This document shows, piece by piece, positions 1 to 13,316 of a DNA stretch of 64,000 nucleotides (position 1 is the first letter of the stretch; every line of letters starts with the position of its first letter). The stretch is from contig CP099842.1 in assembly GCA_030062745.1 (NCBI GenBank), positions 23,407,822 to 23,471,821 of the forward strand. Direction: 5' to 3'. Position numbers and translations under genes: made by a program. The stretch comes from Capitulum mitella (Eukaryota > Arthropoda > Thecostraca > Pollicipedomorpha > Pollicipedidae). The notes beneath the pieces are model-generated. The model was not told where the DNA came from, made no database searches, and was given only the letters and a program-made list of their open reading frames with translations.

Positions 1-1696
1 CTCCCTGGGCGGTAATGTTCGTAATTCACGGGACTGGAGGGGCGGCTCGAACCGATTATCCGTGGCTGGGACGCACTCTGAGGTCTGTGAAGGTGGGGAC
101 TGTATCAATCCACCAGCCTGCTAGTAATCCTTGCTGGCGATACTACCTGGGTCCAAAAAGAAAGTTGCAGCTATCCAGAGCGGTGTTTTGTCCTCGTAAC
201 GCAGAGCTGCATTACGCTGATGTCAATGACTTCATGTAGCCCAGTTTCACTGCCGAGTGCTATCGGCGAGACTGAAATCATTGCGAGCTATTCGTGCATT
301 CCGCGCGATTACGTTCCATGTGGGGCATGATTCAGCTACAGGGACAGATGTTTCGTGAAAAGCTGTACCATATTGCCACTGATACCAGAACTCGATTATT
401 TATGCACGTTTTGCATTTTTGTAGAGAGTTGCGGATCAGATACGAGAACAGCTTGCATTCAAACAGGGTGGGCGGAACTGGGGCATAATTCTTATCATGT
501 ATGCACCCCTGCCATAGGCTGCCGATGTTTGTATGCAGTGGCCTGTTACGACCACCGGCTCTGCGGGGGCCTGGGGTGGGGGGTTAGGGGAGCTGTCGGA
601 TGCACCTGGCCCGTGCGATTATACTGTGGGGTAGAACGACACCATGATGGTGCTCCTCCTTCCCCTCTGACCCCCACAACCAGCGGAAGTATCTGAACAC
701 GTGACAGACATCAGTATCGTTAGCCGCCCTCGCGAACGGAAAGACGCAGCCGGACGTGGACGTTTTCAGGGCTTCAGATGCCATTCCATGGTGGCGTTTG
801 GCGCGATTTAATCGCCGGACCTGACTGGATATAGTTTTAGCTCTTTCTGAGAAATGCTACTTAACTTTGCATTGTGAAAACTACCCAGATGGAAATGTTT
901 TTGCTGATTATTTGGTATGTCTTTGGGTGTGGAGTAAACACAGAACATTCCAAAACAGATGTACAGACATGTGTTACGATATAAAAAAGGAATGCAGTCG
1001 TCTGTGTTTCTCACTGACAGCTTAGGCCGAACATGTTTAATTAGTTGTGTTCTAAGAGAGTATCTGAACATCCAGTATGTCATTAGCACACTGAGTCGCA
1101 AATAGATGTGTCTTTGATGAATACAGTCTTCGAAACAAGGGTCTTTCGTTTGATCTAGCCATTCCCTATAACATGTCAACATACTCTTTGTTGTAACAAA
1201 CACCAAAAGGTTGCATATCTTTGCGACTGGCTGATATGTGGCAAGTCGTAGTGGGTGAGGCGTTTCCCTTTGCCTGGCTAGGCAATGCTTTTAACGTCTC
1301 GAATCCATTCCAGAGAATCTGATGCCGGGAGCAGCTGGTCGAACGCGGTCGTTTTGAGAGCCCACCGGATGTTATCCAGTTTAAAAGACTGGACCCCACC
1401 TGGGGGGCGGGGGAGACTGGCCCATTTCCGACGCAGGCGCCAACGGAAGCAGTTAATCATTATTACCGCCGGCCGCACGTGCTATCATTAACTGAGCAGG
1501 ATGAACACTGGCGGCGTGACGGGGCTGGCCACAGGTCGTGCTCTGGATACGTCCCGGCTGGATTTTGGTGCGCTGCTTCGATTAAGTTTACAAGAAAAAC
1601 GGTGCAGTTTCTTTTCGGTGGATCATGTAAAAATGTCGAAGTAGTCAGTGTTTAAGTTCGTTTTGTTTGTTTGTGTGTGTTTTTGTTACTTGCTCT
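1..1696. other. No gene seen; non-coding
   Basis: Mixed composition. No open frame resembles a known protein, and no splice-bounded exon or RNA gene is recognised. The longest open frame (808-1206, minus) is AT-rich and featureless. Confidence 0.5.
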
Positions 1697-1961
1697 CAGG
1701 CACTTTGCTAGGATTTTTCTCAGGGGGGAGGCAAATGTGAAATTTTGTCATGTGCCACAGGCATATGAAATTTACACGAAAAACAGCAATTTTGAGCAAT
1801 TTTTCTCACATTTAGTGCACGGCAAAACATATAATGTTTGTTTTTGCAATATATATATGATCACTATTACGTATTCATGCGAAATCGCCATGTATCTAAT
1901 GTAGACCGCTTGGCTCGGGGGGGGGGCATGGCCCCCATGGCCCCCCTCGCCTACGTCCCTG
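1697..1961. mobile_element. Old hAT-like MITE (same family as 59819-59983)
   Basis: 265-bp non-coding element. The left end CAGGCACTTTGCTAGGATTT and the right end, reverse-complemented (CAGGGACGTAGGCGAGG), form imperfect terminal inverted repeats. It shares AGGATTTT(T)CTCA(A/G)GGGGGG near the left end, TGAAATNNACACGAAAA inside, and a C-rich right end with the element at 59819-59983. The flanking 8-mers cttgctct and ttagctat match at 5 of 8 positions, consistent with a decayed 8-bp target duplication. It contains poly-G and AT-rich tracts and no coding sequence. Confidence 0.55.
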
Positions 1962-4900
1962 TTAGCTATTTACACCATTTCTACCCCACATTTACAGTAG
2001 TCACCAGCATAGGCACGAAGCCAGAAATAAGACATTCTTGTTTTGGCGTCTTCTTCTTTTTCTAAGACACAACTTTTCGGCTGATCGCTCTGCGCGTGAT
2101 GCAGTAGTGAAATTTCGAGGTTTTCATATGTTTCTGTAGGTTATGCCGCCCAGTCGTGTCGAAATCACTCTGACTGGAGGGGTTCCGGCCAGGTCTGGAT
2201 TGGCGTATCTGCGTTGCTGCTTGGCCGTGGTGACTTCGGTTGGAGTTCCACATATGTTGGTGCCCTGCTATCCACACAGTCAGCATCCGCAGGCCGGTAG
2301 TCGACACCTACAAAAACGCCAGCTGTCTATGCATAAATGGGACTTTGGCGTTATTCCTACAAATCTCGCGAAAATATTGGGAAACAATAGCACGTTGAAG
2401 CTACTGTAGTCGCATACTTCTATTATGCGTCTTTTACTTTGAAACGCCAAAACAGTGCAGCGACAATCCCACTTGCTAACCGGAACCTATTTATGAGGAC
2501 CTCCGCCCCTGATGATGTCCACGGAAGGACTACATGTTTTATGTTTCCTTTCGCCCGCCGGACGCCGGCGCCTGTGCCACCACTCCCCACCGAGCCCCCT
2601 TTTCACGGCGGCGCCACCGGGCCGGCCGCGCCAGCGCCGCCCTGGCGGCCGGCCCGTGAACCAGACGGCCGGCCGGGCGCGCGGCCGGCGCACTGTCGCG
2701 TGTGCGCCGAGCGGGGAGGGTGCGTGGGTCGTGCAGGCGCCGGGACCGGGTGAGACAGCCGAGCTGTGGACCTGGCCGCGGCGCCGGAGCAGGCCGCAGG
2801 GACTCGGGGGTGGTCCCCGACCGTGGTCTGGGGGGTGTCGTGCTGATTCCGCAGTCCAGGTCAGGTCAGCTGACCCGGGCGCCCGGGGCTCTGACCGGTG
2901 TTTGCTGCGTCGTGCCCACACCAAGGGACTCGCTCGGTTACGGTCGGTGTGAGATGATCTAGTTGCTGGCGACAAAAAGATGGATTTCCTTATTCTGAAG
3001 GTAAGCGGTTGAGCCACACTGGCCTGCGACCTGGTGTGTCCGCGTGGGTTGACACCGGCTGCGGACGTGCAATTGAAGTAGTCATATTACCTAGCAGCGT
3101 CGTTTACGGAAGCCCGGGATGTGCTACCGGAAATTGTGTGCTGTTTTTTCGTAGAAAGACCGTCCAACAGGTTGAATCCTTTATTGTGGGTGTTTCGACT
3201 ATTTTGTTCGCATATTATTTGACTGCCAGCATGGTCTATTTTTCACCCACAACTGGGTACTATATAAGAAACGGCACAGGAACTGTTTGCTTTCGAGGAA
3301 GCACTGCCTTGCGTCTCGCCTGGCTACGTATCCCATTGGATATAATTAAAATGACTGAGCGTAATGTATGCCTTCCTCAAGCCTTTCGTTTCATTACCCT
3401 GGCCATTAGCATAATGGGCCACCTGGCCATTAGTACCAGATGACCCTCAAAAGGTGTAATGTCACTTCCAAGGATGTAGATATTTAAGTGCAGTACGTGT
3501 TGATAAACCGGGTTGGGCATTAAATCACCATTTGGTGCGTTTTCTTACCTCGACTTTCGTATGGTTTTTAGCACCGGGTTTGTTTTCATTCTCAAACGAC
3601 GACCTCTGTATGTAGTCGAACTCTATCACGATGGAAAGGTCTGCTTAGGGAGCGATCCAATTCCATACTGTAGTCTTCGCCTCCCTGAGACGTTTGACCG
3701 AGGCGAGATGGTCAGGAGGCATCCGATGCCGAACATCTTTACCAGGCCACAGAAGGGCGGACGGTGTCCGGCTCTCCGGCTGTAGGGGTCACTTGTCCTT
3801 CCATCTCCTCAGCTACCACGTCCATCGCCATTCATTTACAGCGTTTCGCTGCTGAACGATAGCAGCGAAATAAAAGGGGTTTCAAAACTTTTTCCCGGTC
3901 TTCATGTGCTAGGGAAAATAATTTACGGAGTCGTCAGCGAGTCGTTTTAGAGATGCGCGCTAGCAGCAGGGCCTACATGTAATTCCTGCATACTATTGCC
4001 AGCATAGAATACCTACGAAGACTGCACCAGGTATGTCACCATGTGTTTAGACATCTCTTAGTCGGTGATAGTCAACAGCATACCATTCCGTAAAGCGAAA
4101 CATAGATGACGGAGTCTTTCATACAAAGAGCCGCCTTGTCGTCCGTCCCACGGGCTATCTGCACGGTTCCGTTCCCACAAAGTCCGCCGACTGCACTGTC
4201 CAGAGCCGATCGCCGCGGCCGATTAGCCGTCCGACGAGACAGCAGCAGAGGCGCCGAAACCCGTTACCTGTCGGCTGCCGGGCCCCGGCGCTCGCGCTGT
4301 TCGTGTGTCGGCCCGACCTGTCAGTGTGCCGGCCCGGACTGTCAGCGTGTTGGCCGTCTCTTTCAGTGTGTTAGCCGGCTTTGTCGGTGTGCCATCCCGC
4401 CCGGTCGACCTTCTCGCTATCTTCACTGGCGTTTTATTTCACTCTGTGTCAGGATACTACCCATCTTGCTGTTGCAGTATCTGTACCGTGAAGTAACTGT
4501 ACCTGTACCTGTATCAGCATCTGTGCCGGTATCACTATCGTGAACACCTGAGGCGCGGGAACTCCTCCACAGTGTGTGTGTGGGTGGGGGGGGGGGGGAC
4601 AGGCAATGAAGCGTTTTGGGCCAGTTTATTCCAGTCATCGTCCATAGCGTCAATGTTAAATTTCAAAATTTCGGGGGGCTGCCGCCCCCCTGCTTCCCCG
4701 CTTTCCGCGCCCTTAGGTGAACACTTAACGTCACGGCGAAGGACATTCTGATGCTCACCTAAGATGGAGACTCCGAATACCAGTCGTATTTTAGTCTGCA
4801 TTCACTCGTGGACGTCGTCATTTTGTTATTGGACTGTAAAGTATTTAAGTAACAACCTTTTTTGTAATGACTGCACATTGTTTTGAAAAAAATCGGAATA

Positions 4901-5360
4901 ACTAGATCCTGTCTCGTCCCGAAAACATGCACCTCTTCTGCTCTTGGCTATTGGTTGGTTATTGAGTTATTTAACGACGCTCTCGACTGCCATGGTCATT
5001 TCGGGTCGCAACCGCCTCACGTCGGTTGTTGCGGGGGACAGCGAAATGTCGCTGCTACCCGGACTTCGTATGCTCTTGAAATCCTGACTAGGAACATAAG
5101 GACTACTTAGTAAATAGCCCGTAAACATCTTTATTTTACGAAAGCAGTACCTGTAGGATGCGTTGGGAATCAGAAATGTCCATGAAGCAGCAAACTAAAA
5201 CAGTTGTTAATAATACGTGGACGAAAAGTGGGGGCTTAATTTCCTAATCAGGCCCGCAATAGATAACAGGGAGTGCCAGTAACATATCAGCCTTGACCTT
5301 GACTTAGATATTAGATCGTGTTGATCATATAACCACTTACATTTAGCGGAACACGAAGAG
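1962..5360. other. Non-coding; one CpG-rich island at about 2540-2950
   Basis: The GC-rich island at 2540-2950 is followed by an AAG|GTAAGC donor-like site at 3000/3001. A TATATAAG lies at 3261-3268, with no initiator at the expected distance. At 4673-4690, GGGGGGC-TGCC-GCCCCCC is a perfect 7-bp hairpin in a poly-G context, and a 13-G run lies at 4589-4601. No protein family was recognised in any frame. Overlapping open frames at 2487-3017 on both strands are composition artefacts. Confidence 0.45.
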
Positions 5361-6740
5361 TCATGGATTCACGCGAGTCGTCTTGAAAAGATGGCCGGTC
5401 GTAAAAATATCCCAGGCTGCTGGCCTGCCCATCGCGTCGGCCGGGGCGCCGGCGCGGCCTGACATGGGGACAGGCCAATTAATAACTGTCGGCGGCGTAT
5501 CAGCGCATCGGTAATCCGACGCAGCCGGCCGCCATAATTGTCGCCAATTAACGAACAGCGCGCGCTGGCACGGCGGCGGCGGCCGGGCCGGGCGCACGTG
5601 CGCTGCGGACGAGCGCCGCGGCCGGCGCCACCGTGTGTTAGGATTAGAGAAATTTACGGCGGCAGCCGCCGGTCGGCCGGCCTCGCTGGCCGCGGCCGCT
5701 CTATGCCGGGATAATTGCCCGTGATGAGTGGCCGACAGCGGCTCTGCCCGGCACGCCGGCCGCAGCGGCGACTCGGCTGGACTCGGCGGGAATCGGAGTC
5801 GTGCTGGTCGGCCTGAAGGGCGCCGGAGACTCTGGTGCGGCCGCGCGGGGTCCTGCGCTTAGGAGCCGGGGGCCGGCGGGAGCGACCCGGATCTTAGGCT
5901 CCTGCTCTTTGAACCATACTCCTTCGTTGGAACCGTGTTTAACCAAGCAGCTGTACGGATTTGGTGTAACCATAAATGGTCTTTGTGAACCCTTGGACTT
6001 TTGGCGTGATTAACACCGCTTAACAGCCCTTGCTATCCCGGGAAAAGCTGATTTTAGAGGTAATCACATTTAACGCAACATACACCCCTGGAATATCCCT
6101 TGACTGCGGCAGGTACCGAGCCATTCTCAGCCAGCGTCATTCGGTGACGACAGGAACGAGCTCCGTGCGGCGGCCGTGTACTGCCACCCCATGACCCCGC
6201 CGGGCGCGGGTCAACCAGCGATCGCCTCGCGTCGCCGCGGGCACGCCGCGCGCCGCGCCGGCGTCGCGCGCGCGGGGCCAGATTGCGCACTTCCTCCGCA
6301 TTAGCTCATTACCCGCGCTGACACGGCTGCTGATTGGCGCCAATTGCGGCGCGGCCGGCGGCGCGCTCTCGCCGGCGGCACGCTGACGTCGGGCGGACGC
6401 CGGCGGCGGCGATGCGTCTCCGGGCTCTCGACGCGGGGTCGGCCGGCGGCCGTTACCGGGTCGGCACGGCGTCGCCCGCATATAACCGTGAGACTCCGAC
6501 GGCCATTTAGCGGATAAATGGCGCCGGGTGAGATCACTGCGACGCGTTCGGAAGTAATGGAATTGCCGCCAGGATTGACGGCTGCTCGCGCGCTCTGCCG
6601 CGGCTCAGCCGGGCTGGGCTGTTCAGCGCCGGGAATGCCGCAGTCGTAATATCGGCTAACCGGGCGCGAGCCGCGGAATTGTTGCGGTGCGCCGCAGTGG
6701 CCGCGCGGGCCGAGCTATCTCCATCACTCACGGAATGCTA
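5361..6740. other. Two CpG-rich islands with embedded homeodomain-type motifs
   Basis: GC-rich blocks at about 5400-5880 and 6170-6720 contain isolated AT motifs: CCAATTAATAAC (5474-5485), GGTAATCC (Bicoid/Otx-like, 5510-5517), CATAATTG and CCAATTAACG (5532-5553), and GCATTAGCTCATTACCC (6298-6314). The pattern of AT-rich 6-10-mers in CpG-rich DNA is typical of developmental cis-regulatory DNA; that reading is inference. No exon is recognised. Confidence 0.4.
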
Positions 6741-9700
6741 CTGCGGTTCAGACTTTGTGTTTGTCAGTTGCATTTGTCTTGTGAAATGGGCGGATTTGCA
6801 AAAAAGGATCGCGTGGTTTTTGCGCGTGCAGTGAGGCGTCTCGGATAAATGGCTTAGTGCTTTACCGGGCTTAACCAGCACAAATGATTGGGGGTTGATA
6901 GAATTTGGGAAATGAAGATGCAGTGCCGTATTTTTGCGAATGTAACCTTGGTTTCCGCTTTCCCGGCGTTCGATTGGTTTAGGAGGTCCAAAATTATGTC
7001 ACAAAGAACCAGTTCACTCCATGGGTTTGTTGCCAGCACACTAATCTATGCAAAATTCTCCCCTGGCTGGCATGCCCGGGCACTATCACGAAACATTTTG
7101 TTTTATGCTGATTGTCAGATGCAGCGCATGGTGTGAGATGGAAGCAACCATGCTTAGTTTTCTTCAGTGGCACGAAATAAGCGGGATATCACCGAGCAGC
7201 CAGGGGCCACCAAGCACCACTCTACCCTGCCACGATTTCCTCCACTCTCTCCCACCCTGTCGGCCCTCCTGATCCTCGCGCGGATTAAGCCATCACAATA
7301 TGTCACAACTGCAGTCGACCTATGGCCAACACCGATCACGTCCCTCGCTCCCACAGCGAGAGACACCGATTGAAGCGCCCATATATAGCGCGCCTCTCGC
7401 CGTCCTCGCCCCCGCCCCCCGCTCGGTCACGTGACCGCGGCGCCTGCACGCCGCGAACGTCGCCTTTCAGTCGGCGCCTCGCAATCGGCGCCATTCAGGC
7501 GCGCCGCGAACGCCGCCGCGCGAATCACAATGCGACGATCGGCGCTAATTGGTTTTCGTCAACAGTTGAACGGGCCGACGGCGGGCGTGATTCGATTTGG
7601 CTGGGCTGGCGCCGGCGACGCGCCGAGCGGGCGCCGGCGGCGGCTCGGCGGCTCAGCGAAAAAGGTGGGCGGAGAGGGGCCTCAAGAACGGGGGGGGGGG
7701 CACTGATGGGAGACACAATGTGACGATGACTTTCTGGGCATCGCTTGCGTGACTGGTGGGTGGGTGCTTAGCGTATTTTGTATGAGGAATGGACGAACAA
7801 TGTAAAACACGGTTTTGGGTGTGTGCGGGAGGGAGGTTGGCGAAATTTTATGAGTTCCTTTAGATGCATCGACTAGGGTTATCGCTTCATGAACGCGTGG
7901 TCGGAGCGTGACTTCCCTAGACGGGGACGAAGCCAGAAACATTCCAAGAGATGGACGGTCGGTCAGTAAAAGCTCCTTCAAGAGACGGAGGCTTAGTTGA
8001 TGTTGGCGCTCCTGCTGAATGGCATGCGCATTGCCATTTCTCTGATTTCCTTTTATTTGCTAGCGTTGTAAACGCAAATAACAACTTAACTAGTGTAAAA
8101 GATCCTAGAACTCTTCAAAGGAGAGGGTGGCGACCACCTCGCCGGTCCCTTTGGGTCTCCACCCCTCGCTCGGCCCATGTACCCCTTGACATTGCGTATC
8201 ATGCATCATGGAGAAATTGATGCGGTATAACTGACACGAAGCCGTTTCCGATGGGAACATTTTCTTCTGTATTTTCAGGCACATAACGGTAACCGGTGGG
8301 AAAGGTTTTCTGTCCGATGATTGTTTCAATGAATGATGGTGTGAAGACTGTCACGCGTCTTATGGTGCATTCATAACTGGCAGGCGGTGCAAGGCTTGAG
8401 GGCTATGAGTTGCATGGCCCGTAAGAACGGGTACATCACGAACCGTCAGTCATTGCTCCACTGGCTTATTTCGCCGAATGTGTGACAGGCCACTGATTGC
8501 TGTTTCCCGTGCAGAAGCGCCAGTGTTTTCAGCGACGCACTCGGTCCTCGGCCACCAGCCATCTGCGTGGGTCCCTCGACCGGTGGTTCTGAGATTGTGC
8601 CATCGTCGCGAAACCGTCCCGAAACTAGTGGCGCGGTCCTTGTGGTTGTGTCTCAGGGACGGCGTCCCCTGTCTGTCCCGGTGACGCGGTGCCGGCAGCT
8701 CCGTCCCCGCGTCCCCGCTGCGGGCCGGCCGGCGGACGGCGCCGCGGCCCATTGACCCACTGTGAGCGGCTATCTGTCGCCGCGCCGGCCGCCGCTGGGA
8801 ACTCTCCGCTCCGATAGCGGTCGGCGTGGGAACGGCGCGAGACTTTTTAGCCGGCCAGTGGCCCCGGGGGTCGCCGGGCGCGCCGTGGAGGGTTGCCGCG
8901 GGCGTGACGCCCGTGCGACGCGGTGTGACGCCAGCCGTCACGTCGAGCTTGTTCTGTGCGGATAGCGACCCGCCGCCATCGCAGGAGATTCGCACGTCGA
9001 AGGCGGTCAAAGACGGCCTCGTGACGGCGCTGGCGACTCTCAGGCGTACGGAGCCTTGGACGGCGCGGCGCCGCCGCCCCTGCCTATGGCCTCGCTCATA
9101 ACAACCCATAACACACCCGGCGGTACATGAACAAAGCCCGCCAGGTGTCTGTGGCGTCACCTTCCACTTTGCATGACGGGCGACGGGACGAGGTTGTTTT
9201 GAACGCGGCGCGGCTTGCAACACCGGCGCACTGCCCCTCCGCCAAACAATTGCAGAGTGGCATGCAAATTACCCAGCCGCTGGGGGGCCAGACGACCACC
9301 CGGCCGTCCCGGTCACTTCGACAGGTGTACAATGATAGCGTGACGTCATTTCCTGTTGACCGCACGCGCTGCACGCCGCAGGTGGTGTCTCGGCGCGGGT
9401 CGGAGCAGGCGGCAAACGCGCTGCCTGTCTCCACACCCGTCCAGCCTTGTAGGTCTGCCCAGGGTGACGACCGGCTTTTAGATATCTGATACTCCTCCTG
9501 GGGCTGCAGAAGAGGGAGCGGAATGAAGCCACGAAAGCTTCGTTCTTTGTCGGACAAGCACCGGCCCGATGTTTTCGTCGGCTGGATGAGTGCTCTTTTC
9601 TCGAGTGATCTGAAGTGTTCCCGGCATTGTCCTGTCTCTGTGATTCTGACGGCGTTATCGTTACTGTTTCTAGTTTATTGCGCATGTGACAGGTTCTGCG

Positions 9701-9790
9701 AGTTGGCCAGGCTTCATTTGTATGTGTCCAGCACTGTCCTTGTTGATTCGAGCACTGGCTGAACTCAGTTTGACGATCTTATTTCTTTCG
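6741..9790. other. Non-coding; GC islands at about 7380-7680 and 8640-9080
   Basis: A perfect GGTCACGTGACC lies at 7425-7436, downstream of a TATATA string (7382-7387). A 10-G run lies at 7690-7699, and a perfect CRE (TGACGTCA) at 9341-9348. The 257-codon minus-strand open frame at 8450-9223 matches no known family and lies in CpG-rich DNA where stops are rare. I see no gene. Confidence 0.45.
7425..7436. promoter_or_regulatory. GGTCACGTGACC palindrome (CLEAR/MiT-type E-box)
   Basis: Perfect 12-bp palindrome containing GTCACGTGAC, the consensus bound by MiT/TFE and USF bHLH-Zip factors. It sits in a CpG island about 40 bp downstream of a TATATA string. The match is exact; its function is inferred. 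Confidence 0.35.
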
Positions 9791-10419
9791 GACTACCAAT
9801 AGGACCGATGAGCTGATTTCTTAGCTCTGGTTAGTCGTCGCAGGTTCCCATGTCTGCAGCTCAGCAGTTTCCGCGTAACCCGCGTGCGTGAAGCGTTCAG
9901 AGCGCGCCGCTGAGCTTCCTGTCGTGAACAATCTTCCAACGCTCTACAACACATCGCTGCTGGGACCAGGACACGGAAACAGGGCATCACAGGCCCGGAG
10001 ACAGACGCCACAGGACAGCCGGCTGAGAACCGGCGCGGCGGCTGAGCGGCGCCGCTCTCACGGTGACGTCACGTTGACGGCTCATTCTCGCTATCGCGCG
10101 CGTTACGCGGCGGCGCGTGAGAGCGCGCTGCTCCTTTATCCGAGCGGACGATAACGCCGCGGCGGCGCCGCTGTCGCGGGCCGGCGGCGGCCGCGGCGCG
10201 CGCGTCGGCCGGACGCGGTCGGGGCCGCCGGCGGCGACGGAGCCGCCCGGCGACCCCGCGCGAGAGGGCGAATTCCTGCCCGGCGGCGGCGGCCCGGCGG
10301 CGTGCCGGGGCCTTGTCGGCGTCCGTCAGGCGGACGGCTCGCGGCTGGCGCTGTCGCGGCCGGCGCGTCAGCGGCCGCCGCCTGTCGCCGTGCCGTGCGG
10401 CGGCCGTCCGCGGGGGTCA

Positions 10420-10454
<35 letters not shown>

Positions 10455-13100
10455 TCGGTCGGCGGCACGTTTTAGCTGGCGTCGGCCGGTGCGGCACGTC
10501 ATCCGTCAGCGGCTGGGACAGAGGCGAGGCACGGCTTCCCCCCCCCCCCGGCGGACAGGCGCCGGCGGCGTGCTTGGCGTGGACAGAGGCGACACACGGC
10601 CCCTCCCCCACCCTCCGGCGGACAGCACAGGCACGTGCTTGACCGGTGGAGGAGATAATGAGGTGGCAGTTACCAGTAATGTGTGGAGAAGGTCGAGTCT
10701 TTAGCTAGAGAGGACAGTAATTCCTCCCTCTGCTTTCTTTTTGTGCTGATGAATGCATATTCGGACGCACGTCAGGTTCTTTGTCTTACGAGTTGCAGCT
10801 GTTCTTTACTGATCGATCGTCCTCTCCGTTGCGTGCCGAGGAGAATCTCCTCTGAACTCTGGCCTCAGTATGGGACAGCCGATCAGCCGCCCTCTCCCTC
10901 CAGGCCAGAGCCCGGTGCTCGGATGGCGCGACTCTGTGAGCTCCACCCTCGTCTTCCCGGCCCCTCCGTGCAGGCGTCGGTCCTGGCCGCCGCCCCTGAA
11001 AACGGTCGGCCGTACCGCACGTCTGGCGACTCTGAATGGCTCCGGAGGAGACAGCGGGAACGCCTGCCGAGCCATTCAAGGGAGGGACGCCATGGTGGCC
11101 GGCCGGCTAGACGCGGTTTCGTCTGATTCGCCTTGTGTACCAGGCCGTTGTGCGTGGACGTTCTTGGTCGGCGTCGTGTGGCATCGTGAAAGTCCGTGGC
11201 CCGTGGAATCTGTGCAGAGTTGTCAAAGATAATAGGATGGACGGTGTGGCTGAGTTAAACCCCGCACGCAGATGCGTTGTAAGCAACAGGACGGGCTAAT
11301 GCGCCCATACAAAATCCATCACATCCCGGACAAATAACAATTTGGATGAACGGCCGCACATTCCGGGCCGGAGCCCGGCGCTAACGTCTCGCCGTGGGAG
11401 ACAAACACCGGCTCGGCGCGGAGAGCAGCATCGACCCGCCTTCTTCCGACCGCGCTCACGTCCAGGCCACGCTCGAGCTCACGCCGATGCTCCTCTCCAT
11501 CAGCTGGCTTTTTACCGGCGGCGGCGGTGGCCTTTTTTGGGCCGGGCCGCCGCCGCCGCCGCCGGTGCCACCCACGGCGGTCGAAGGCGCCGCCGGTCGC
11601 CACCCCCTGGCCGCCGTGAAAGTGGTCGCGCCGGCGCGGAGGAGCGCCGGAAAAACGTGCGCCGTTTTTGTCGCGGCGCGTGACGGCTTCTGACGGCGCC
11701 GCTCGCACTTGGCTTGCACCCGGCGGCGTCTTTAGAGGAGACGACAGCGCGCCGGCGACGGGCCGCTTTGAAGGGCCGTCGTTCGCCTGTCGCTGCGATG
11801 CGGGCTGGATTGGAATGCGGTGCGGCACTGCCGTCAGAGGTGACTAGGCCTGAATGCCGTCGTTATAGTTGTGGCTCGTTGAACTTCAATCGTGCACGCG
11901 ATGTGGACGAAATATTCACGGCTGGGCCTTCATCCTGGACTCCCGATTACTCTCGAGTCGTACGCGTAGTGGCATGTCATTGCCAGGGTTCTGCCTGGGC
12001 AGGGTTTGATGTCACGGTTTGACAGTCCCAGACTGAGCCCGATACCTCACTATTCTCCCCTTTCCCAGCGGCGGCGGCCGCGTTATTCGTGGCGGTGACG
12101 GCCTGACGGCCTGCGTGGGCCGTGACCCTGCCGCGCCCTCGCCGAGCCACGGAGCGGCGCCGTGCGGCGGCGCCCGTCCGGCCATTGTGAGGCCGGCTGT
12201 TTGGGTCCGCGGTATCGCGCCGTCATCGGCTCTGGCTGCCGGCCCGGCCGCCGTCCGCTCCCGCCTGCCGCCCGGCCCGACAGACCGCCGGCCGCTGACG
12301 GAATCTGGGGCCGCGTCTCTGCCGGTGATTGGAGCGGACGTTCGGGCGTCCATCGGAGAGAATGTCCGAGCGTTTTACGTATTTGTGCCCGGCTGCTGTT
12401 TGTTAGCAATGTCCCGTTAGCATCGTAAGCAGACAAAATGGACGTCCATCGTGGATGTCAGTGCTGTCGGGAAGGTGTCGCGGCTGCTGTCTGCATGTAA
12501 TGCCCGGTTATTAATGAGAAAAAGCGGTAGCGAATGTTTGAAAAGGCCGATCGGTGAGGGATTAGTGTTCCGGGCTACTTGCTGGCGATCGCAAGAGACC
12601 GAAAGTCAGCCTGCTGATGCTGGGATGGCTTCAGCGCTGATTGAGACACGGTGCTCTGTTGCTACCATCTCTCCCGTCGCTGGCGATAGGATACTGGAGA
12701 GATAAGACCCCGTTCGCCGTTGCAGACTCGTCAGTATGCACGGCGACCACCCGCTAATCGATATACGCTGTCCAGAAGGCTTGCCGAAACTCTCCCGATA
12801 TGCTTATCAAGAGCTCCTACTTGATCAGTGCTGAAATCGTCCAGCGCTGGGCACCCCGTTCGGTAGATGAAGCCGCTCATCAGTGCATGCCCAGAATGTA
12901 GGTCAGTGACGTCTCGTGCCGGCGCGCACGTGGCGTCCGAATGACGAAATGCAAATGCGCACGCGTTGGAAATCGGGCCCTGTTGCGTGCTCCGACAGCG
13001 AGCGGGTGATATATCGGAGAGAACTGCCCGGTCTCCAGCTGTTCGTCCGGTCCGTGTCTGCTCCTGAAACAAAGTGGCGAGCCGAAAAAGTGCAGCGGCT
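9791..13100. other. Non-coding; dense CpG islands with triplet repeats
   Basis: CpG-rich blocks run at about 10020-10640, 10880-11100, 11340-11830 and 12070-12360. A perfect CRE lies at 10064-10071, (CCG)n at 10425-10452, a long C run from about 10540, and shorter GCC repeats near 11550. Open frames of 100-195 codons on both strands are low-complexity Arg/Pro/Ala translations of GC-rich DNA and are not accepted as genes. Confidence 0.45.
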
Positions 13101-13137
13101 GCTGTTTCACCCTCCCGCCGACCTCCGCGCCCCCTGG

Positions 13138-13316
13138 TGACGTCACGCTGACGTCACGCCGCCGGGCGGCGGTCATTTGTCTCCCGGCAGATGCGGCGAC
13201 TCGTAGCCCCTTTAATTGTCGCTTGTCCCGCGGCCATTAATCATAGGTTCGTCCCATTAATGAGCGGCCGGCTTGTCGGCGGGAGGCGGAGGACGCTGTA
13301 ATGATTGGTAATTGCG
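13138..13316. promoter_or_regulatory. Candidate enhancer: twin CREs plus homeodomain motif cluster
   Basis: Two perfect TGACGTCA palindromes begin 11 bp apart (13138-13145 and 13149-13156). They are followed by TTTAATTG (13211-13218), ATTAATCA (13236-13243), CCATTAATGAG (13254-13264) and TAATGATTGGTAATTG (13299-13314). Five or more homeodomain-type cores fall in about 105 bp of otherwise GC-rich DNA. CRE sites bind CREB/ATF; TAAT cores bind homeodomain proteins. Enhancer activity is inferred only. Confidence 0.4.

Noticed and set aside
8450..9223. 257-codon minus-strand open frame
   Set aside because: CpG-island artefact; Arg/Pro/Ser-rich with no recognisable domain and open frames on both strands.
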